From NCBI GenBank assembly GCA_020698575.1, contig CM036251.1:10766288-10830287 (forward strand): 64,000 bases of DNA. The letters run 5' to 3'. Both the position numbers and the translations under genes were made by a program. The stretch comes from Bostrychus sinensis (Eukaryota > Chordata > Actinopteri > Gobiiformes > Eleotridae). Positions 53,379 to 64,000 of this stretch are shown here, piece by piece (the first letter of the stretch is position 1; every line of letters begins with the position of its first letter). Below the pieces are notes generated by a model, which was given only the letters and a program-made list of their open reading frames with translations, ran no database searches and was not told the DNA's origin.

Positions 53379-54654
53379 GTTCATGCCATTAATAAGAGCA
53401 CTGAATAATTTTATTTGTCAAACACAGCCTGATGTCTTATTTCCGCTCATCAACAATTCAAACCATCACCAGATGTAACTTTTCATTTTAGGTCACATGA
53501 AACATTAATATCCCAATTAGATTTACAAACAAAGTGTCCATTGTGGAGCTCCCTGCATTGCGTGTAACTCACATGTTAGAAGCTGAGTGGAACTGCCGTG
53601 ATGTGGGTAACACAAAACGCTACTGGAAAAACAGCGTGAATCATGGGAAATGTTTCCAAGCACTGAGGCCTGATTCATCTGCGTTAGGAAAAGTCTGAGG
53701 TTCCAACATCTGGAGCCAGCAAAGCCCGGCCCAGGGCAAAGCCTAAACAAAATTGTCCCTTTGCTGTTTTATCCTAATATAGACAAAACGACTGCAGTTA
53801 AAGAATGGTGTAATTAGCTGAGTAATGAAGAATGTGCTGGTAGATCTAAGAAACCATCAGGAAGTGTCTAGTTTAAAGTATTTCTATGTTTGAGCAGCAC
53901 TTTCACTCACAGGACCATTACAGTTAACTTCTTAATGAGACCACATTTAACCTAATATCTTAAATATAGACATTTCTATTCTGCTTTCCACTAACAGCAG
54001 CACAAATGCGCAGCTTTAGCATGGATAATTATAGGAAAGAATGCGTCCAATATATATTTCTTATTTGGTGCAAAGCAAAGGGACAGGAACACCCATAATA
54101 TTGAGCAAATACTATAAGAGAGGAGAGCTTTTAAAACCTTATTTTATAATTAGGCTACTGGAGCTACGTACTCCCAACAGCTTGGGAAGTTTAAAGCTAA
54201 ACTTCAACTCCTAGCTCAAACACAATTATCATCCTATTAAAGATTTGATTTGTTAAATATTATAGTGAATGCATTTCCAATATGTGTCCTTTGCTTCCCT
54301 TTTCTCTTGATATCGTTTTTGTGCTATTTTCAGACTTTGCAAGCACTGGGAAAGACATTTAAATGTGATATATTATGCTTTTATTCATATTTTTAAACCA
54401 ATCTTGGTGGCTGCATTCCAGATTTTACAACCTTTAAAAATGACATGCAACAAAAAGAAAAGGTTTTTAATAAGTTCTCTACTGGTGCCATAAAAATTAG
54501 ATTAAGAGCCCAGCAGAGGGCAGCAAAGTGTTGCGATCATTTGAACATAATCATAGAAAAAGAACTTTTGATTAGGCCATTTTATTTCAAAATGAAAAAC
54601 AGCATGAGAACATGAGAAATCAGTGGAAAAAGAGCTTTACACCCTTTTGTTGAA
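53379..54654. other. Unique DNA, no gene supported
   Basis: The minus frame at 53523-53750 has no domain. AT-rich from 54050. Nothing recognised. Confidence 0.25.
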
Positions 54655-54905
54655 TAAATGTATGACAGCAGACAGGATGTAGAGGGCTTGTTGATTGGTC
54701 AGTGCTTCCTGGAGTGGGCGGGGGTTCGTAGAAGAGGCGGAGGCTTGTGAAAGTGTTTTGAGTCCTCCAGAGAATAGAGAATCACTCAAACATGCGTGAA
54801 TGAAGCAAAACACAACTCCAGGTGTGTTTTTGATGAAGGAACAACATTATAACAAGGTAGAAAGCTCAGGAAAGGGGTTTATGCATAATATATTCTCTTT
54901 AAGTT
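54655..54905 (-). mobile_element. TTAA-type MITE, right half
   Basis: AGCAGACAGGATGTAGAGGG, CAGTGCTTCCTGGAGTGGGC, ACATGCGTGAATGAAGC and GCATAATATATTCTCTTTAA at the right end. The left half is absent. Confidence 0.7.
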
Positions 54906-55929
54906 CTTTTGGTTCCCATTGATTCAGATGCTGAGTAGCGCAAAAGCCAGTGTGAGCGTCCCTAATTCTAAAGCAGATATTGCCACCATGCCTTAAATTT
55001 CTTCATAATAAAGTCAGTAGGCTATCTTAAGGTCATAAGCTTTCCTATTACAATGAGCTAATATGAAACAGTTTTCTTCAAATGCAACCATGTGCATATA
55101 CTGTACAGTTATTAGTTCTCATTTATTATGCAACTTGAAGGGCGTGTATGCTGATAGGGGACCTTTGCACAGAGTACAGTGCGTTCCACTTCCCCTGTGT
55201 TTGGATTCCTTCTAAACAGGATAAAATCATTTGTTTGCATAAGTCCTGTTGGGACACTGGTAGCTCACACACATGAAAATGAGTCACTTTCTTAAATATA
55301 GAGAGGTCCAGTGTGAGCGGGGGGACTCCCTCTGTCCCGGGGCCAGTGAGTCAGAGGCACAAGGCCACAGCCGTTTAATCATGAGACTCCAGACTCCAGA
55401 CTAATGCCTCTCTATGGCTCTAATTAGCTCTGCACCGAGAGCCGTTATTAGCCTTTTGGACTAAACTGTGACACGGAGCTGCAGCTGCAAGGGACAGGGG
55501 ACAGTGAAACCCTTAGAGGAGAAGAAATTCTGTACTTTTAGTGAGGTTTCTGACAGTTTTTGAAAAGCAAAGCAGCAGCAGAGTAGTGTAGTTGCTTGTT
55601 TACCTCAAAAAAGTGCATCCAGTAAAGCCTCACAACAAATTTTACCCACTGAGAAAAGGTGAGAATGTTAGAAAAATCTATGCTGGAGCTGCTCTAAATT
55701 CGACAGCTTACATTCTGCTAGTTTTGCATGTGCCGCCATGGTTTCAGGCACTGTAAACCCTTACTTTTACTTTGCTTTCTCTTCTAAGTTTAATGTTTAA
55801 AGTTTAGGTTAAGGTATTGTCCTTATAGGAAAATTCATTCTCTGTTATTCAGCCATTCTTACAATGCACGTGGCGACCTGTCAGAAGCAGTGAGACCATA
55901 GTGCAGCAGAGAGTGCAAGACTCTTCACA
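54906..55929. promoter_or_regulatory. Candidate conserved non-coding region (55180-55500 core)
   Basis: 55290-55500 is unlike any repeat here. It contains CTCTAATTAGCTCTGC, with a homeodomain-type TAATTAG, and GAGCTGCAGCTGCAAGGGA, with a CAGCTG E-box, near AGAGCCGTTATTAGCC. Such clusters are found in developmental enhancers. The assignment rests on base composition and motifs only; conservation was not measured. Confidence 0.25.
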
Positions 55930-56125
55930 GATCTTGAGCCAGGATCCTGCTGGAGGATTGGCCTTGTTGTGTATGCTTTAGTTTGATGGACTGGGACATC
56001 AGAGCATCCAGAGAAACCCGCCTAGACAAAATGACAACAAAAACATGCAAACTCCACACAGAAATCCACCAGTCCAAGGATCAAACCCGGGACCTTCTTG
56101 CTTAGAGCTTAGCTTTAACTTCTAC
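55930..56125 (-). mobile_element. tRNA-SINE-type fragment
   Basis: AACATGCAAACTCCACACAG and GGATCAAACCCGGGACCTTC then TTGCTTAGAGCTTAGCTTTA are, in reverse, the GTGGAGTTTGCATGTT body and B-box region (GGTTTGATCC-type) of the SINE family seen at 50425-50705. Confidence 0.6.
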
Positions 56126-56589
56126 TCAGCAAGTTCCACCAACCTGAAATGTACAACACATGATACAGAATAAGAGAATAGTTTCCGCCTGGTTGAATGT
56201 GAGGCATTTTGGGGCTTCTTGGGGATGAGCAGCTCTCAGGCATCGAACATGGTTAACCCCCCTGTACTCAACAGTCGGAGTGAGGAAAAGAGACGAGGAG
56301 TGGAAGGGTGGGGCACGTAAACAAAAAGAGAAATGAATCGGACTGCATGTTATTTATAGGAGTGAGACAGAAAGAGGCGGGTTTCATGTGTGGTCCTCCC
56401 AAACTTAAACTAATAACTAAACTTATCTCCATTTCTGTAATGAGTTCAGTGTTGGAGCAATGCAACTGGTTATTTTGCCTTGTTAAACTTGATATAAATA
56501 CAACAACTACTATAACTACTACTGCTGCTAGATTCAGACCCACAATTCTCTGATTACAAAGCATGTGTGCTACCCATCTTGCTACAAAG
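56126..56589. other. Unique DNA
   Basis: Opposed frames at 56268-56594 and 56308-56553 overlap. CTACTATAACTACTACTGC at 56508 is an ACT-rich run. No gene recognised. Confidence 0.25.
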
Positions 56590-56700
56590 GTCAAAAAATA
56601 CTTCTACTCAATGGATAGTAACATTTTGGAAGGTAAAACATCAAAAAATGTATTCAAATAATGTTCTCCAAAAAGTAATTACTTCCCGCCTTAGTACACA
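56590..56700. repeat. ACT-rich element, fragment
   Basis: AAATACTTCTACTCAATGGA and AAAGTAATTACTTCCCGCC, the edge words of the family. Confidence 0.5.
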
Positions 56701-57679
56701 AAAGTCATGATTTTGGGAGTTGTTAAAACAAATGAGAACATCCTCATTCTCGTCACCTCTGCCCCAGCAGGAGTGTGAGTCAGGAGGGCCACTTTAACTA
56801 CAACACTCAGACATGGATTCAGATCATCACCATCTCCCGTCCTGCCGCAAATCTTCATCAGCGCCCACAGTGGGATGTCCTGAGTGCTCGTGGTAATTTG
56901 ACGCCAGACGGCCTCATTACAGGCTCAGATCAGACAAAATCAGGGGGGGATATATAGCGTGAGGCCCGGGATCTGGCTGTGGACTGTCCCGGATAGCTTG
57001 TGCGGGATAAATATAGACACATGGGGGGAACCAACAAAAGAGCATGTTGAAATGATGAAAGAGGGAGAATTGGGAGGAGCGTTAGGGTGTGGCGTATCTG
57101 CAGCCACCAGCTCTGGATGTCTTTGGCCTGTATAAGCCATAACAGTGTTGCGGTTCACACAGGACCCCAGTGTTAAGGGGGCCAGAGCAGTGTCGTCATC
57201 ACTGGTTACTTAAAGACTTAAAAATAACCACAGGAAATGATGTGTCCCATTGAAGGCTGGCTGGTTTTTTTGGACGGACTGTATGGCTGGAGCAGAAAAA
57301 GCAGCTGCAGTGGAGCTCGAGCACACATCAGTGCCAATCCGGACAACCACGCTCATTGTGCAATCATGAGTTTTCACACAGCTCTGAGGAAACAGGAGCT
57401 GGGGTTTTGTGAGGTTAAAGTGGTGGCTGAGGCAGAAGAAATGTTTTGTTTCTCTAAAATATTTTGTCACTGGCACTTGTCTTTGAATTTGGATATTTTA
57501 ACTTGCACAGTATATTTCCTACATAGCTTTTAATGGTATTTCAATGTGGGTGATATGATTTGTGGTAGCCTTCATAGTAAGAGGCAAAAGCTGACAAAAC
57601 GACTTAAAAGCTTCTCCTTTATGGATTACTAATTCATTAATTTATTCATTTATTTACATTTGGCAGTTTTGGTGGCTGG
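56701..57679. other. Unique DNA, possible regulatory stretch
   Basis: 56760-57200 is base-balanced (GGCCCGGGATCTGGCTGTGG). The plus frame at 57237-57533 has no domain. No exon accepted. Confidence 0.25.
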
Positions 57680-57790
57680 AGCCAGTAACTATGGGCTTTT
57701 GGCGGGGTATACCCTGGATAATAGTACCAAGGCAGAGCGACATCATTCATAATCATGCACTAAGGGAAATTTAAATTCACCACTTGGTTA
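57680..57790 (-). repeat. SINE-type 3' fragment
   Basis: GCTGGAGCCAGTAACTATGG and GGGGTATACCCTGGATAATA, the inverted body of the fragment at 47600-47695. Confidence 0.5.
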
Positions 57791-57820
57791 AGTTTGTGGA
57801 CAGTGGGAAGTTATTTTTAA

Positions 57821-58329
57821 AGGTTTTATGCTTTTTTCAGGATTTTTTAAATAGTCCTTTGCATTAGTATTTCATGTTAGAATAATGTACATGTATGGAA
57901 ACGTCTTCTTTTGGAGAACACTTGGATTAGGTGTCGGTATTTCTCTACTGGCAATGCTGGGGGAATGGACAGAGCATAAAATGGTTATTAGGAATGGCTA
58001 TTATCACATGATGCTAACGGATAGATAAATGAACTGACTGCTTTGTAGTGATGGCAATTTCAACGCTGAAATGATCACAATGAGTCTGGTGATGATGCAT
58101 GGGCTTTAGAAACACACAGGAGTACTTTTTGGTTTCACGAGTCTACGCAGTGCTGTGAGACCAAGAGTTTTCCAGCTCTTCAGAAGGCAAGGCCTCAGCA
58201 AACAGGATTACGCAAATATATGCGACTAAAACAAAATACTACTGCAGGTATGTTTTTGAGCTGGAGACAACATTATAACATGGTTAATACCTCAATGTCA
58301 ATGTCTTTTTAGCGTAATAGGGGACCTTT
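57821..58329 (+). mobile_element. TTAA-type MITE, long copy
   Basis: After TTAA (57817-57820) the left end is AGGTTTTATGC. The right end is GCGTAATAGGGGACCTTTA. Body words TTAGGAATGGCTATTATCAC, AAATACTACTGCAGGTATG and AACATTATAACATGGTTAAT match the family. Confidence 0.75.
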
Positions 58330-59225
58330 ATTTTTATTTTCCATTGTCTATTGTGCGACACTCTCCAGAATACTAAAGTAGCTTCTAATGACTACAAATT
58401 ATTATTATCTCACTCACTCTTCCCCTATTGGATAAATATTCTGGTAGAAGATATTAGAAGTACAAAGAATTTTGGAGACCCAATATGGCTGCCTTCCTGT
58501 TCGATTTAGGGCGAGGCAATAATTTTTTGCTTGTCCTGACATGGCCTAGGCCTTTGGCAAGATTAATTTTTAATGACTGGTCTGCTCTCATAGAACGAAT
58601 GATAATGATATGTATTTTCATTTTTCAGGAATTGCCAATGAGCCAGCGCACAGTTCTTTTCTTGGAGGCCTAAAATTTAAAATTGCCAGGCTTGAAATTT
58701 GGGCCAAATAAAATAAAATGGCAGTTCTTTCAAATTTGTGATAATTTTGCAGGGGAGCATAATTTCCCTCCTAGTTCATAATCAGAATGAATAAATGAAT
58801 AAATGCCCGGTGGTTGAACATCTCAAAAACAGTTACTCTGGCACTGACTGTAATTTAAGATATTGATGAAAAACCCCAAATCCTGTCTGGGTTACAGATG
58901 TAGCAAATCCATCCCTAGGTCTTGGAAAACAGTGGCTAATTTGATTTAAGTATAGGGATGGTGGGGATTACTTAGCATTGCTCTGTGGCTACATCTGCCT
59001 ATACTGAGCATAAACAATATTACATTCTTGGCTTGTACAGAGTTTACAGCAATGGGTAAAAGACAGCTGAAAGTCCACATGAATTAAAATCCTTGGCATT
59101 CATTATTTACTCATCAGACTGCTTCTTCCGTGGAAAAACGAGGCATCCCTAAAGCCACCAGATTACACTAACAATGAAAGCTTACCAGTATATAGTAGTG
59201 TAGTGTACATTGTGTAGTTGTTAAT
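58330..59225. other. Unique DNA
   Basis: No exon or repeat recognised. Short frames have no domain. Confidence 0.25.
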
Positions 59226-59360
59226 CCAGCCACAGCGGGGCAGGGTGCTCTTTGTGTCTGTCCCAAGCCTGGATAAATGAAGAGAGGTGCGTCAGGAAGG
59301 GCAATTGATGTAAACCCATATGCCAAATCAATATGTGGATCACTACACATTAGAAGAAAA
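59226..59360 (-). repeat. Repeat family A, long copy
   Basis: CAGCCACAGCGGGGCAGGG, TGTCCCAAGCCTGGATAAAT then GAAGAGAGGTGCGTCAGGAA and GGGCAATTGATGTAAACC. Confidence 0.65.
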
Positions 59361-59549
59361 GCCAAAAGAAAATGATAACAGCTTTAGCAGTTATATTAGT
59401 CTGGCTACAAGGATGCAAATAATTCAGATTGTGAATATCATTCTTTGTAAATTGTTAATAAAAACATATTTAGACAGACAGAAGCCAAAGTTAGTAGATG
59501 TTATTAGCTAATTTTCATCCACAATATTTGATTCTTATTTCACAAATGA
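59361..59549. other. Short unique stretch
   Basis: AT-rich; nothing recognised. Confidence 0.25.
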
Positions 59550-59740
59550 CTTCTTTTCTTTTGACTCTTTCCTGCTGGGGTTGCCACAGCAAATCATCTG
59601 CTTCTTAGTGTGCAGTGATTTGCAAATTGGTTTGGCATTGGTTTTACGCCATGTGCCCTTCTTTCTTTGTTTATCAAGGCTTTGGAATGGCACAATGAGT
59701 ATACACTTGTGACTCCTTATGGCTGAATTTTATCTCAGAC
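59550..59740 (+). repeat. Repeat family A, near full length
   Basis: CTGCTGGGGTTGCCACAGCA, TCATCTGCTTCTTAGTGTGC, TTACGCCATGTGCCC and TTTATCAAGGCTTTGGAATG. It shows the family from its 5' word to its GGCACA end. Confidence 0.75.
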
Positions 59741-59765
59741 AAGACAATATTAATACAACTCTTAA

Positions 59766-59935
59766 CGGTCCTCTACTATGGTATCATTTCAGCGCTTCCT
59801 TTGCCGTCACTACAAAGCAGTCAGCTCATTTCAAAGTAACGGTTTCCATACATTTACATTATTTTAAATAGTAATGCGAAGGTGTCCAAAAATGTTTCAA
59901 AAAGCCTCAAAAAAGTACAATATAAGATCTTTAGG
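59766..59935 (+). repeat. TTAA-type MITE, fragment
   Basis: GGTCCTCTACTATGGTATCA, ACTACAAAGCAGTCAGCTCA and AAAAGCCTCAAAAAAGTACA then ATATAAGATCTTTA. Internal sequence lost. Confidence 0.55.
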
Positions 59936-60699
59936 ATACTAGTAATAGATGATCCTCACAAGCCATAATGTTAAACAGCTAATTATCTAATTGAGCCTGT
60001 TGTCAGACCTCTAAAATAAAAATAATCTCATATTTTGTCTTGTTTACTCGGCTGCGCGCACATTTTCATTTCCAGTTATTATTCAGATGGCAGGAACTTA
60101 ATGGCAACCCTAGCTGAAAGTGATTATATGCTTGATTAAACAAACTGATAAAGTAAACATTTCGTAGAAGAGAGCAAAAGAAATACCATGAAAAATATGG
60201 AAAACAGCGCAGGCCTTTGAGCATCTGAGTGAAGAAGTCAAATGAAAGGCTAAACGCAGACGATATGAGAGCTCAGGATGACAACCCATACTTTTGTGGC
60301 CCATAATGCAATCTGATTCACTGTGTTGTGTCAGATGGGGCCATGGGAATGCTTTGTGTATGTGTATGGAGGAACGAGGAGATACCGAATGCAGTGGATG
60401 ACCATTCGTGGCCTGGAGCATCCTGCCACTGTGCAGCCAAGAATGCATTCCCAAACGTCCCTTCATGTCCCCGTCTTTATTGTTCTGTGGCCGTTGCGGA
60501 GTCAGACAGTGCTGCATGTTGTTTGTTTTGGCTTTATTCACTTGGAAAGCTTACGCAGTAAAAATGTTTTTCTCCTAAACAGTGGCAGATGAGCTCCAGG
60601 GCTCACATGACGTTATATTTGATTTGGATAAATTGGTTAAATCACAAAGTTGCAGCAGAATTAATGTTGCCTTTTCTTACAAAAAGCACTGGGAAACCA
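59936..60699. other. Unique DNA, no gene supported
   Basis: 60110-60600 has three overlapping frames on both strands (up to 143 codons), none with a domain. Base-balanced, so it may be conserved non-coding sequence. Confidence 0.3.
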
Positions 60700-60835
60700 A
60701 GGGTGGAAATTACCTAGATACTTTTACTCATCTTGCAATCAGAGGGTCCTGGTTTTGAGATTTGAGGTAGTGGTAGCAGTAGTAGAAGTAGTAGTAGTAG
60801 TACAGGTGTAGTAGTAGTAGATTTTACTGCGCTTG
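60700..60835. repeat. AGT-rich element, partial; duplicated at 61040-61130
   Basis: TCAGAGGGTCCTGGTTTTGA then GATTTGAGGTAGTGGTAGC leads an AGT triplet run. The near copy at 61040-61130 (CAGTCAGAAGGTCCTGGGTT, GATTTGAGGTAGTAGTAG) suggests a local duplication. Confidence 0.6.
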
Positions 60836-60864
60836 CAAAAACATTTTATCTTCTATGCTTTTGG

Positions 60865-61018
60865 TTTTTTCCTTCTAGTGTGCATTGATTTGTGCGTTTT
60901 GATTTGGCATATAGGCTTTACGTCACATGCTATTCCTGACGCAACTTTCTCCATCTATCCAGGCTTTGGACTGGCACAAACATCACACTGGTTTGTGACT
61001 CCTTGTGGCTGGTTTAAG
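60865..61018 (+). repeat. Repeat family A
   Basis: TTTACGTCACATGCTATTCC, TGACGCAACTTTCTCCATCT then ATCCAGGCTTTGGACTGGC and ACACTGGTTTGTGACTCC. It lies between the two AGT-rich segments. Confidence 0.7.
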
Positions 61019-61039
61019 TTTTTAAATTATCTAAAGGAT

Positions 61040-61132
61040 TTTTCACTTTTCACCTTGCAGTCAGAAGGTCCTGGGTTTGAGACAGATTTGAGGTAGTAGT
61101 AGTTGTTGTAGTAGTGGTAGTGGCAGTAGAAG
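61040..61132. repeat. AGT-rich segment, copy of 60730-60835
   Basis: See 60700-60835. The phrase GGTCCTGG(G/T)TTTGAGA and GATTTGAGGTAGT are shared, followed by AGT triplets. Confidence 0.6.
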
Positions 61133-61924
61133 TCTTTTCTTAATATCTCCCAAGCAGTCTGGTTAATTTGCAGAGTAAAATGCACTATCGAGCCTCACTG
61201 TGCACACCAAGAACTGTTAGATGTTCTTCAGCTGAGGGCCAGGCCTGGGGCACAGAAATTGAAAGTATTATTCACAGTTGTTTTGATGCTATAATGCAAA
61301 TACTTGTGGTAAAATATGTGCTAGAAGAAGCCAGCCTTTCGGAGCAGTTTGCCTCATACATTCCCATCTAAAGTGTCCATGACAGGTTTAGCTTGCTAAG
61401 CAGTTTTGGTAACATCTGTGAAAGCCATACTCCTAATGTCTGCACCATATGTACTTCCTGGATCTGCAGAGAGTTGAGGTGACGCTGTGGCCTTGTTCTA
61501 ACTTTAAATTGAGAAGTATGAGTCCTGATCCAGCTCTATTTGTTCATCCTCATCACATCTGGCATAAACATATGTCCCTCTGTGTCCCATTTCCTCTGTA
61601 TTCAAACAAACACATGGTTATGATTGGCCAGTCGCTGTCATGTTTCATTCATACTTTAAAATGGGATAAAGTTGACCTCGCTGTGTCATGAGCCATTGAA
61701 ATCTTTATTTATGGCAATATGTAGCAACCCTCATAGTTTTGAAAGTCTGCACCAATTCCCCTGCGAAAAGTATTATAATAAATGATTGTGACTGTGATCT
61801 TAGGAAAAACTGAGATAGACACTGGCCAGTTTTAATCAGACTGGCACAAATACATCTCAGAGGGGGGCTGTGTGGAGTCAGTAAGGTAAAAGCAAGGAGT
61901 TTTCAGTCAAAATGTAACAAAATC
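61133..61924. other. Unique DNA
   Basis: No recognised exon or repeat. Confidence 0.25.
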
Positions 61925-61999
61925 ATTCATCAGCTTCCACTTACGGGAACCTATCCCAGCAACTATGGGGCTTGGGCAGGATACACAGTGGGTATTGGT
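61925..61999 (-). repeat. SINE-type 3' fragment
   Basis: ACGGGAACCTATCCCAGCAA then CTATGGGGCTTGGGCAGG, the inverted body of 47600-47695. Confidence 0.45.
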
Positions 62000-62976
62000 G
62001 GAATGTAAGGAAGTAAAAATACTTCATTACTTTACTTAAATACATATTTTATGCATCTGTACTTTTACTCCACTACATTTTTTAATTGGTCTGAAGTAAA
62101 AAGTATTTTGAGTTTGATTTAAAATCATTAGTTTTTGCCGTGTCGTCTTTGTAGACACAGTACATGAAGAGTTGTAGTAAAGTAGTACCTATCATGTAGT
62201 TAACATATAGTTTTTAGCACAGTTTTTCAGCAAAATCCCTCAAATTTAGCACATTTATTAGTTTTTGAATCTGTGCAAAATACTTTTACATTTTTACTTA
62301 CAAGTACATTTGAAAGTAAGTACTTTTATACTTTTGCTTAAGTAGAAAGTTTCATGTGATACTTTTACTTTTTTGCTCCTTTATCTGTACTTTTACTTAA
62401 AGGGCCTATATTATGCTTTTTTGTGAATCTTTTAAATTAATTTAGGACACACCTAGATCAGCATCTGACATTCTGTTGGTCAGAAAATGCAATAGTTATT
62501 GAAAATACCTTATTTGAAGAAACTCATCATTTGACTCTGTAAGAATTACCGATTAGGTCCCTGTCACTTTAAGAGCCCTCCCTCCCCGCTGTCCGACCCC
62601 TTTAGTGCTCCTCACAAAAACACATGTCAGTGCAGAAGCAGTGTTTGAGTGTTGTCCACTGCAGTTCAGGGGTGGGTTTGTTTGGTTGCTGCAGGGGAGG
62701 CGTGAGCTGTAGCAGTGCTTCCTGAACGGGACAGGACCGTGAGGGGGAGGGGTGTGGTCAGCTGGAGAAACCAGTGAAATGAGCTGTTTTGGCCTCTCAC
62801 AAACCCAGTGTAAAAGAATAGAGGATTACTCAAACATGCATGAATGAAACAAAAGCACAACTCCAGGTATGTTTTTGATGAGGAAACAACTTTATGAGAT
62901 GGCAGAAAGCTCAGAAAAGTTGATTTTGCATAATATAGCCCCTTTAATTAAAAAAATAGTACTACTTCTACCACTG
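61996..62976. mobile_element. ACT-rich element with a TTAA-type MITE inside
   Basis: TTGGTGGAATGTAAGGAAGT on the left; AGTACTACTTCTACCACTG on the right. ACTTTTACTCCACTACATTT is the diagnostic phrase. It is cut at 62397-62400 by the MITE. Confidence 0.75.
62401..62943. mobile_element. TTAA-type MITE, complete, with both duplications
   Basis: AGGGCCTATATTATGC (62401) and GCATAATATAGCCCCT (to 62943) are inverted with one mismatch in 16. Both sides are flanked by TTAA (62397-62400, 62944-62947). A 4-bp TTAA duplication is the signature of piggyBac-type transposition, although the tips are AGGG rather than the usual CCY. The 543-bp body has no transposase. This copy defines the family. Confidence 0.88.
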
Positions 62977-63895
62977 ACAATGGGACACTCTAACAGACAA
63001 CCGCCACATTCATCCACTAGACTTGGAATAATTTTGCATTGACCAATTCTCCTAACACATGGATGTCTTTGGACAGTGGGACAAAGACCCAGAGCCAATC
63101 CAATGTAACACAGAGAGAGACAGAACCGATAACCACTCTGCCACCTTGCAACTCTGAAACAAAATCTTTTTTATGAAATTTGCACAGTCATGGCTGTGCC
63201 TCAGCTATAGCCAGCATTGCAGTGTGTCCACTCTTGCAGCATGAAGTTCTATGGAGCTTTAAGTCGATTTTACTGCAACATTTTATATAGTGCACTTTTA
63301 ATACCTTGTCTGATTACAGTCTTTGAACTTGTATTGAGTTCAGCTTGAGGTCAGTCTCAAATGGAAGATGAAAAAAAAAAACTCCCACCTCAGGCATAAG
63401 CTCTGTCAGTAACTTTGTCATACATGGATTGGAAAGTTTAATGTGGCTATGTCTTTGCAAACCTTTAAAGACAGGTCTCAGCTTCAGTAGATTTTTCATT
63501 TGTTCAGGAAATACAAGCTTCACACCAAACTTTCTTTTGGGAATACAAAGGCTTACACTTGGCAAACACATTATTACAGCAGCTTTGGCTCGAGTTTGTT
63601 GAGGGGGCTGTGGGTTCAGAGACACACCGGACACAAATAGAGTCTGATAGAATCAATAGAGTCGGTGGATATGAAAAATAACTTTGTTTCCTCTCCCTGT
63701 GGAGGTAAAGATCTTCACTCAGAGTCAGTTTGTGGATTTTCGGAGACGTCTTAACCCTGGCATGGCAGCTGTTTGCAAAAAAAAAACTTCAATATACAGC
63801 TACTTGTAAATAAAGTTTGATTACATTTTCTAAAACGTACTATTAGTTTTAACATACATTTTGAGGAAATGAAAACACTTTTACTATATCACACT
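62977..63895. other. Unique DNA, no gene supported
   Basis: Minus frames at 62892-63098 and 63314-63634 have no domain. No repeat family is recognised. Confidence 0.25.
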
Positions 63896-64000
63896 TGATA
63901 TTTGCACTTGCAGTATTTTTATTTGTATTTGTAGGGGAGTAGTAGCAGTAGTAGAAGCAGCACTAGTAGTAGTTTTGGGTTATTTTTTAGGCTGTACTTA
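63896..64000. repeat. AGT-rich tail at the window end
   Basis: GGAGTAGTAGCAGTAGTAGA then AGCAGCACTAGTAGTAG. Likely another ACT-rich element cut by the window edge. Confidence 0.5.

Noticed and set aside
60110..60541. Minus-strand frame of 143 codons, the longest non-repeat frame apart from the minisatellite
   Set aside because: Overlaps two plus frames, has no recognised domain, and chance open frames of this length are expected in base-balanced DNA.
1..64000. A new multi-gene system
   Set aside because: No cluster of intact genes exists in the window; apart from one exon all recognisable coding text belongs to dead retroelements or to the cryptic unit inside the CACTA-like element.

Overview
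The window is vertebrate nuclear DNA, almost certainly from a teleost fish and probably a percomorph. The grounds are long gene-free stretches, a GT-AG spliced exon, tRNA-derived SINEs with (ATT)n tails, hAT-type MITEs with 8-bp duplications, Tc1-like fossils, and fragments of LINE and Penelope-like retroelements. These are typical of ray-finned fish. I see no prokaryotic operon, phage, plasmid, CRISPR array or rRNA, and no intact tRNA. The species cannot be told from the sequence.

Only one stretch looks like real protein-coding sequence: 39428-39509 (+). It is an 82-base exon encoding a signal peptide, with a good start context, a consensus splice donor (GAG|GTAAGT) and a GC-rich leader upstream. 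If real, the window's right half (39510-64000) is first intron or includes exons I could not recognise, and the left half is upstream intergenic DNA. Other long reading frames lie in tandem repeats or transposon fossils, or show no support.

Layout. 1-11.6 kb: LINE tail, hAT and TA-flanked MITEs, a diverged pair of unnamed repeats, and AT-rich unique DNA. 11.6-17.3 kb: Penelope GIY-YIG remnant, SINE, a repeat-carrying element with a possible solo LTR inside, then a three-level nest (repeat-carrying element, foldback element, CACTA-like element holding a small cryptic transcription unit). 17.7-25 kb: MITE copies, a 21-bp minisatellite, LINE debris, hAT elements. 25-34.4 kb: Tc1-like MITE, a TTAA-flanked MITE with a hAT inside, a hAT with a SINE inside, and a palindrome with a truncated LINE inside. 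35.9-37.4 kb: a 1.4-kb array of 11-bp units with 22- and 44-bp higher order. 38.2-40.9 kb: the candidate first exon between two mobile elements. 41-64 kb: more of the same families, including an inverted-repeat element with a hammerhead-like core, an AGT-rich element and a Tc1-like element split by a SINE.

The genes do not work together as a system here. The interest lies in the mobile DNA: a family of elements that carries and amplifies an 11-bp minisatellite, clear nested insertions that give relative ages, and repeated insertion of one TTAA-flanked MITE into the same motif of another repeat. I found no convincing new enzymatic or defence system.
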